From assembly GCA_948144175.1 (NCBI GenBank), contig CANXME010002486.1:3162001-3226000 (forward strand): a stretch of DNA of 64,000 nucleotides. Direction: 5' to 3'. The notes under the pieces are model-generated. The model did no database searches and was not told the DNA's origin. It saw nothing but the letters and a program-made list of their open reading frames with translations. Each line of letters begins with the position of its first letter. Position 1 is the first letter of the stretch. Made by a program: the position numbers and the translations under genes. This document shows, in pieces, positions 57,853 through 64,000 of this stretch. This stretch comes from Closterium sp. NIES-65. Lineage: Eukaryota; Streptophyta; Zygnematophyceae; Desmidiales; Closteriaceae.

Positions 57853-59820
57853 TCAAGAGGTGAGCGAGTGAGGCAAGACAGGGACAAGACCCAACTGAGT
57901 GCAGAAGCGCTGATGATCACAAGGCACAAGTGCCTTGGTGAAAACATCAGCAGTGTTGGCCTCAGAGGCCACGTACGCAAGCCGCAACTGTCCACGCTGC
58001 TGTAGCTCACGAGCAAGGAAGTAGCGGAGAGCAATGTGCTTCGTTCTGTGCTCCAGTCGCTGCTCTCGACACGAGGCCAGCATGGCCTTGTTGTCTACGT
58101 ACACAACTGGAGGAGAACGAGGCGGCTCTCCAAGGTCGGTCAGCAGGTAGGTGAGCCAGCGAAGCTCCTGTGCAGCCATGGCCCCAGCGTAGATCTCAGC
58201 CTCACAACTGGAGCCGAGAACAGAAGACGAGCGAGTAGCCCGCCACGAGACAGAGCCGGAACCAAGGCTGAAGGTGTAACCCTGTGACGACCGCTGCGTA
58301 GCCTGGTCGTCAGCCCAGGAAGCGTCTGCGTGCCCAGTGAGGACCACTGGACTGCGCCCTCCAAGCACTAGCCCCATGCCCGACGTACTGCACAAGTAGC
58401 GCAACACCCTCTTCGCTGCAGCCATGTGCTCTGGTCAGTGTCTCCCAGGAGCAACATAGCGTGCGAGAATGCTAAGAGGGTATGCAAGGTCAGGTCGTGT
58501 GCAGGTCATCAGGTACATGAGGCAGCCAACAAGCTCTGGATACGGGCCACTCGACTCTACGGACTCATCCGAAGGCAGAGCTGAGAGCGAGTGGCGAGTA
58601 GGCAGAGGAGTGGCCTGAGGCGAGGAGTACGTGAAGCCAAAGCGCTGAAGGACCTGCTGCACCATGTGTGACTGAGTTAGGGTAATGGTGCGGCGTGCTC
58701 TGTCCCGGGTGATTTGCAACCCAAGGTAGCTGCGCAGTTCACCCTGGTCTGTGCACGTGTGTCTCTTCTGTAGCTCGGACTTCACGTGGGCGAGTCCAGC
58801 AGTGTCAGCTGTGGCAAAGACAAAGTCGTCGACGTACACAAGGATGTAGAAAGGCGGCAGAGAGGTGTCGGTGCGCAGAAATAGCGACGGGTCGGCAGTA
58901 CAAGGAGCAAACCCAAGAGCCGCAAGTGTAGTCCTCAGTGTGTCGTGCCACTCACGGGGCGCCTGGCGGAGACCGTAGACTGGACGCCGGAGACTCCACT
59001 GGGTACCAGGAGGGAACGACCCAGTGAAGCCAGGCGGGCGGCGCAGCCAGATCTCCTCGTGCAATCTGCCCTGCAAGAAAGCTGTGCTGAAGTCAAGAGA
59101 GTGCAGCTCGTAGTCACGGTGAGCAGCAACGTGCAGTAGTACCCGAAGAGTGGTCATCTTCAGGGTGGGAGAGAAGTTCTGAAAGTAGTCAACTCCCTGC
59201 CGCTGACTGAAGCCACGAGCCACGTACCGTGCCTTGAAGACAGGCGGAGAACCCGGCGGCCGCTTCACCCTGAAGATCCACATGCCGCTGATGATGTTCG
59301 CCCCAGGCGGGGGAACCACGTCAACGTAGGTGCCTGTGGACTTCCAGGAAGCCATCTCTGTGTCCATAGCTGCCTGCCACTGAGAAGAGTAGGGACCCTC
59401 TATCGCCTCCGCGTAAGAGCGCGGAGTCGGGATGTCAAGTGCATCCGGGTCTCCCTCAGGGGTAAGCAGTACGGACACGAGATGAGGTGAAGCAGCAGCC
59501 AGACACTGGAACTCCTCCTGCCTGTCCTCAAGGACGTCCGTGTCAAGGGCACACTCACCCCGGACGGACTGAGGACAGACAAGACTGGCAGCGTAGTCTA
59601 GGCGACAGCGAGCAGCAAAGTCGACGAGCTCAGCAACTAGGGCAGACGCAGCAATGGACACAAAAGAAGGGTCAGTGACGACAGTAGTAAGGAGACGCGT
59701 GACAGTAGGACTGGCAGCACGAAGAGAGTCCGACTCCGGGTCGGCAAGAGCAGGAAGAGAGGACTCAGGATGAGAAGGTAAAGGGGCACGCAGGGGGGCA
59801 GTGGACGGACGTAAAGACAT
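57853..59820 (-). pseudogene. G reverse transcriptase and RNase H, one internal stop
   Basis: A 461-codon frame (59820-58435) begins in the spacer at MSLRPSTAPLRAPLPS and runs through RT: FKARYVARGFSQRQGVDYFQNFSP, LDFSTAFLQG, YGLRQAPREW and YVDDFVFATADT with both Asp present. TGA at about 58434 replaces the Arg of GRHRPEHM (CGA to TGA at a CG). RNase H then reads to PHSLTS and TGA, with TGHADASWADD, CEAEIYAGAMA, YVDNKAML and NTADVFTKAL intact. Only one stop separates two otherwise good domains. Confidence 0.88.
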
Positions 59821-61899
59821 CTGGTGCGTGCCACGAATAGGAGGAGGACGCTGATGCGAACCACGACCACTAGTGCGAGCAGCACGAACAGGCGACGCAG
59901 GGCGAGACGCAGGCTCACGACGCTCAGCAAGACCTCCAGTAGGACCAGTGTAGGGAGAGGGAGCAGGTAGTGGGGAGGCAGGCTGTAACTGTAACTGTGA
60001 CGGGACAAGCTGTGGACACTCTAAAGAAGGAGGAGAACCTGTAGAAGGTGGAAGACCAAGAACCTTCTGCAGGAGTGGAACGAAGTACGGTCAAGGCCGC
60101 GCGGCGACGCGAGAAACAGCAGGGACAGCACCAGTACCCCCTGCAGGAGCACCCGCTCCAGCAGCACCTCCAACAGCTCTAGAACCTCCAGCAGAACCAG
60201 TAGTACCCCCAGCAGGACCGCGAGCAGTAGGCTCAGCACCAACGCCCGCAGCAGCACCATCTCCAGTCAAACCCGCAGGCCCAGCAGCTCCAGTGTTCCC
60301 AGTACGAGCACCTCCGCGAACCGCGGCACCAGCACCCTCAGCAGCTGAAGAACCTCCAGCTCCAGCAGCACGCCTCCAGCGCTAGGCAAACCACTCGCGC
60401 AGCTCCGGTGGAGAGAGTGGCTCCCGGCGAGACGAAGCACCCGGAGGACCTCCAGGTGTAGCAACTCCAAGCTCAGCACCCCGAGGCTCAGCACCCCCAG
60501 GCTCAGCACCCCCAAGCACAGCACCCCTAGGCGTAGCACCCCCAGGCTTAGCACCCCCAGGCACAGCACCCCCATTCTCAGCACCCCCAGGCTCAGCACC
60601 CCCAGTCTCAGCACCCCCAGGCTCAGCACCCCCGGTCTCAGCACCCCCAGGCTCAGCACCCTCAGCAGCACCAGAGTCACCAGTAACCTCGACAGGCTCG
60701 ACTGCGTCTACCTGGGACACACCTAAAGGGGCAGGACCCTGAGGGGGGAGGGGATCTACCGGGGGGGGACTTGGCACAAGGAAGAGCGGGAGCGGAGGGA
60801 GGGACGGAGTGCGGTAGGGGAAGAGGCGGTAGTAGGGGACCGACTTGTCAAACGTGACGTCCTGGGAGGACAGAACACGGCGAGATGTGGGGTGGTAGAA
60901 CTGCCACCCAAGCGCGTCAGGGGGGAACCCCAGGAAGACGCAAGGAGCAGCACGAGGGGACAGCTTGTCCGCAGACAAGTCGCGGACAAACGCCCGAGAT
61001 CCCCAGACCCGGAACGCCGACGCATCGCCAACCTTCCCCGTCCACAGCAAGGCTGGGGAGGTCTCCGGCCTGGAGACCCTGGGATGGAGGTTGATCTGAT
61101 GCGCCGCGTACCTCACCGCAAACGGCCACATAAAACGGGGGGCAGCCGCATGCATCATGGACGTACGAGCGACGTCCATGACCATGCCAATGCGGCGCTC
61201 AGCGATCCCATTTTGCTGCGGAGAGTCCGGAAGCGTGAAGGTCTGACGGATGCCTCGTGCGCGACAGTCGGCTCTTAGAAGGCCAGAGGAGAACTCTCCG
61301 CCTCTGTCCGAGTGCAGACGCAGAACAGGAAAGTCCGAGCCAAAGCTCTGCCTGAGCTGGAGACGAGCTGCGCGGATCCAGTTGATCAGCACCTCAGTGA
61401 CATCACCCTTGCTGCGCAAGGGGAAGACTGCGGTGTAACGTGAGTTGTCGTCAACAACAAGCAGAAAGTAGCGCTCGTGACCCTGTCCACGGACGCGGGC
61501 TGGGCCCCACACGTCCATATGAAGCGTTTGCAGCGGGGCCTCTGTCGGAGGAAACTGGGAGGAGTGAGGGGCAGCTCGCTGGCGCCCCTTGACACAGGGG
61601 ACACAGGAAGGGCCAGGCCCCTGAGGAAGGGGAGGGAGGGACCTGGGGAGACCAGAAACAAGAAGACGGGAGGCCATGCCTCGGAGCCGAAGTAGAGAGG
61701 GGTGACCAAGGCGGTGGTGCCAGAGGAGAGTCTCGTGAGACAGGAGCCGAGACGAACAGGGGGCAGACTCTGGACCAGACTTGGACGCTGCAGCAAACAC
61801 CTGACCCGACGCAGCTACCCTACCAGACTCAGCAATTGGAGGAGACGCAGTGGTCAGTGTGTACAGGCTCGACCCCGGCTGACGTGTAAACGTAGCCAA
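59821..61899 (-). pseudogene. G integrase and spacer, broken in the spacer
   Basis: The frame from 61899 to 60382 holds WHHRLGHPS, CVPCVKGR, HMDVWGPARVRG, LHSDRGGEFSS and SPQQNGIAERRIG, a complete D,D35E core. The tail VTFDKSVPYYRLFPY leads to GGAEPGGAETGG repeats (60470-60670) and SPPELREWFA, then a TAG. Beyond it the spacer changes frame before rejoining the RT frame. Confidence 0.87.
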
Positions 61900-62334
61900 G
61901 TGTCAGCCTGTGCGAGCCTTTGTACAGTGCGTCACTCGCTGACGCGCAGGAGTGAACTGGTGCACTCCCCCATCCTGTAGGTCAGCACCACTCACCAAGT
62001 TCGTAGAGAACGAGGGGAAGTAGAGACCAGACAGGGTGCCAGAGGGAGCCGCTGGACACGGGAGGACTGTGGAGAAGTGAGACAGGACGGGACCCCCAGA
62101 GGGGTCAGCCAGAGACACCGCAACCGGCCGACTAAGTGGCGTGAGTGTGGTTCCGTCCAGGAAGAAGGAGCGAGAAGCCCCAGAGTCAAGGGTGAAGGTG
62201 AGGGAGGCCGAAGCCAACGAAGTACCTGAGAGCGCAGACTCACTAGTACCTGAGGACGCAGACGCACTAGCACCTAGAGCAGCAGTGTCGCAAGCACCTA
62301 GGGCAGCAGCCGCACCAGTACCTAGAGCAGCAGT
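61900..62334 (-). pseudogene. G protease, stopped at both ends
   Basis: SLTFTLDSGASRSFFLDGTTLTPL shows an intact DSGA motif. TAG at 62336-62338 (after PDPGI, Glu expected) precedes it, and TGA at about 61903 (CGA expected, after ARTG) follows. The TGA change is again at a CG. Confidence 0.85.
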
Positions 62335-63746
62335 CTAAATGCCCGGATCAGGCGGGAAACACCGGTAACAGTCACCCTCATCACTAATAGTCACAGCATA
62401 CATGGCAAAAAGAATGGCATCAAAATCAAGATCATAGATGGCAGCTCCCGCCCTAAACAGCTTGCCCCGGCGAGGGATCTCAGTGGCCTCAGGGAACTGG
62501 TGACGCCACGCGTCCGTCAGGCGGCCAAAGCAGCGCTGGGTGGGGTGCGCACCCCCGCACTGCTCACCCGCACGGTCGCCGGTGCGCAGGACGTAGGTGC
62601 ACGGACCAAAACCCCCATCCCGCTGGCGTGCAGTGTACCACTCACGGAGCTGCTGAGGGGACAGGGTCTCACGACCGCGCTGCTGCTGCTGGCGCGGACC
62701 ACCACCGGAGCCACTCCTCTGCGTAGACCCGCGACCAGCTCCACCGCCACCTCCGCCGCCTCCGCCGCCTCCGCCACCACCGCCGCCTCCGCTACCACCG
62801 CCTCCTCCGCTCCCTCCGCCACCGCCGCCGCCTCCGCCCCCACTGCTGCCACCGGTACCCCCACCTCCTCCACCACTCCCACCACCACTCCCACTCCCTC
62901 CGCCGCCTCCACCACCACCTCCACCGCCCCCGCCAGCTCCTCCAGCGCCCTTGCCCCCCTTGCCCTTGCCTGTGCGGCGCTTCCCCGAAGGGGCAGACGC
63001 AGCATCGACCGACTCAAAACCAACGAGGTCAGCCGCAACAGCAGAAGCAACAGAGGGCAAGAGGGGGGAGGGAGAACACCCCTCAAAGACAGGGGTGCAA
63101 AGGTCACCGCGAGAGGCTCCTACAGCGACTATGCTCTTCTCTGCCACTAGGAGGGCCTTCTCGAGGAGGTCAATGGTGAGAGAGGTGGGGCACACTGCGA
63201 GGAAGTGGTCCTTGACTACTCTAAGGGAGTCAGGGAGGCGAGTGACTATGAAGTAGAGGGTGATGTACATGGGGGTGGGGGGGAGTTCTTAACACAGAAG
63301 TCAGCAGGAAGCGCAGCGCATTAGCGTGTGTCACTAGTGCGGAGGTGCGTAATGAGGTCTGCGACTGTGGGAAAGGCAGCAAGGTCAGGGAAGAGGTATG
63401 GCAGCATGAGACGGCTCAGTGCAGCAGTGGCAGGGGAGGAGTAGCGTGCAACTACAGCGTCGTACAAGGTCTGAGCACTCTTGTACTGACTAAAGTGCGC
63501 ACGCTCGGAGGTAGGGAGGTGGCGACGCACAGCAAGACGTGCAGCAGCGTCGCGCGTGGCCCACTGGGAGCGAACAGTGGCGTCAACATCAGCAGCAGGG
63601 GCAGCGGAAGCGCCAGAGGTGAGGTCAAAGAGAGAGAGGCCGTCTGCCCTATCGCACTGTAAGAACAGCTGCAGGTCATCTACCCAGACCTCAAAGTCAA
63701 TTGTCCGACCCTCAGCGTCAAAAGCGAGGACACTAGGGGTAGCCAT
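62335..63746 (-). pseudogene. G Gag, stopped after the first third
   Basis: ATG 63746 starts MATPSVLAFDAEGRTIDFEVW. TAA at about 63322 replaces Tyr of DTRYRAA. A G-rich stretch at 63271-63283 (C-rich on the sense strand) shifts the frame at the NPPPMYI site, as in D. The remainder (63270-62335) has ITLYFIVTRLPDSLRVVKDHF, AEKSIVAVGASRGD, a Lys-Gly patch, about 75 residues of Gly and the finger CTYVLRTGDRAGEQCGGAHPTQRC. Confidence 0.87.
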
Positions 63747-64000
63747 GACCACAGTAGACTAGCAGTGTAGATAGTAGGGTGAGGGGAGTGCAGTGAAAGA
63801 GGCGCTGTGCTTACCGGACGGGCCAGCTCGGGCGGCTTGGCACCAGGGCGGCTCGGCGGCTCGGCTACCGGGCGGCTCGGCGGCTGGGCGGCTCGGCAGC
63901 AGTGCGGCTCGGCGGCTGGGCGGCTCGGCTGGAGTGCGGCTCTGTTGCCCGGCGGCTCGACTGTACGGCGGCTCGGCAGCTGGGCGGCTCGGCTGCATGG
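63747..64000 (-). repeat. G leader, partial, with splice-donor-like site
   Basis: The minus strand has CCGGTAAGCAC (donor GT at 63814-63813), 68 bases before gag. From 63825 to the window end are GCCGAGCCGCCCAGC-type units, like the proximal leader of D and F. Confidence 0.7.

Larger units (their letters stand above)
57507..64000 (-). mobile_element. Element G: copia element, 5' LTR beyond window end
   Basis: The 3' LTR is 57507-57642 (136 bp, E-like, TGTCAGAAC to CTTCTCA on the minus strand), preceded by the polypurine tract. RNase H, RT, spacer, integrase, protease, Gag and part of the leader follow toward 64000. The frame is broken by several stops, two of them CGA to TGA. Confidence 0.92.

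Overview
The window is a densely nested cluster of Ty1/copia-type LTR retrotransposons in a nuclear eukaryotic genome. I see no rRNA, tRNA, CRISPR array, bacterial operon or intact host gene. The organism is most likely a green-lineage (plant or streptophyte-alga) species: the elements have copia domain order (Gag, protease, integrase, reverse transcriptase, RNase H), most carry initiator-Met-tRNA-like primer sites, and many inactivating changes are C-to-T or G-to-A at CG or CHG sites, as expected where such sites are methylated. A Closterium-like alga is only a guess from the look of the proteins.

Layout, with my working names. 1-5145: element H (+), a decayed long-LTR copia cut by the window edge. 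It has landed in X' (5146-5951, -), a 5' fragment of another copia family. About 5960-6790: a copia RT/RNase H remnant Y (-). 7122-21474: element B (+), whose 5' LTR is split by the complete element A (7159-14486, -). 21803-22533: exons of a hAT-like transposase gene (+). 22727-26863: element C (-), 3'-truncated. About 27330-49531: an old copia X (-) broken into pieces by D (30475-38502, +), E (39330-46617, +) and a solo LTR 'LTR2' (46653-48425, -), which itself contains a solo LTR of family H (47605-48394, -). 49845-57284: element F (+), complete, with one unbroken Gag-Pol frame. 57507 to past the end: element G (-).

Target-site duplications support the nesting: B CGGCA, A TGTAG, D CAATG, E TAAAG, F GTAAC, the H solo LTR AGGAC, and LTR2 TGCAG/TGTAG (one mismatch). 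A to G form one family with unusual shared traits: LTRs of only 126-136 bp around about 7 kb; a structured RNA module just after the primer site; a roughly 0.5-1 kb GC-rich tandem-repeat leader that differs in every copy; a GGTRAG splice-donor-like site just before gag in six of seven copies; a Gag finger of the form C-X13-C-X3/4-H-X4-C instead of the retroviral knuckle; a GGAEP-type minisatellite between integrase and RT; and a conserved structured 3' UTR.

The enzymes would cooperate in one life cycle: Gag packages the RNA, protease cuts the polyprotein, RT/RNase H copies the RNA from a tRNA primer, and integrase inserts the DNA. No copy here looks fully competent. F, the only copy with an open frame throughout, has its RT motif YVDD changed to YVDN. 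D and C look like template-switch recombinants between subfamilies. All functional statements come from motifs read by eye; no search or alignment was run.
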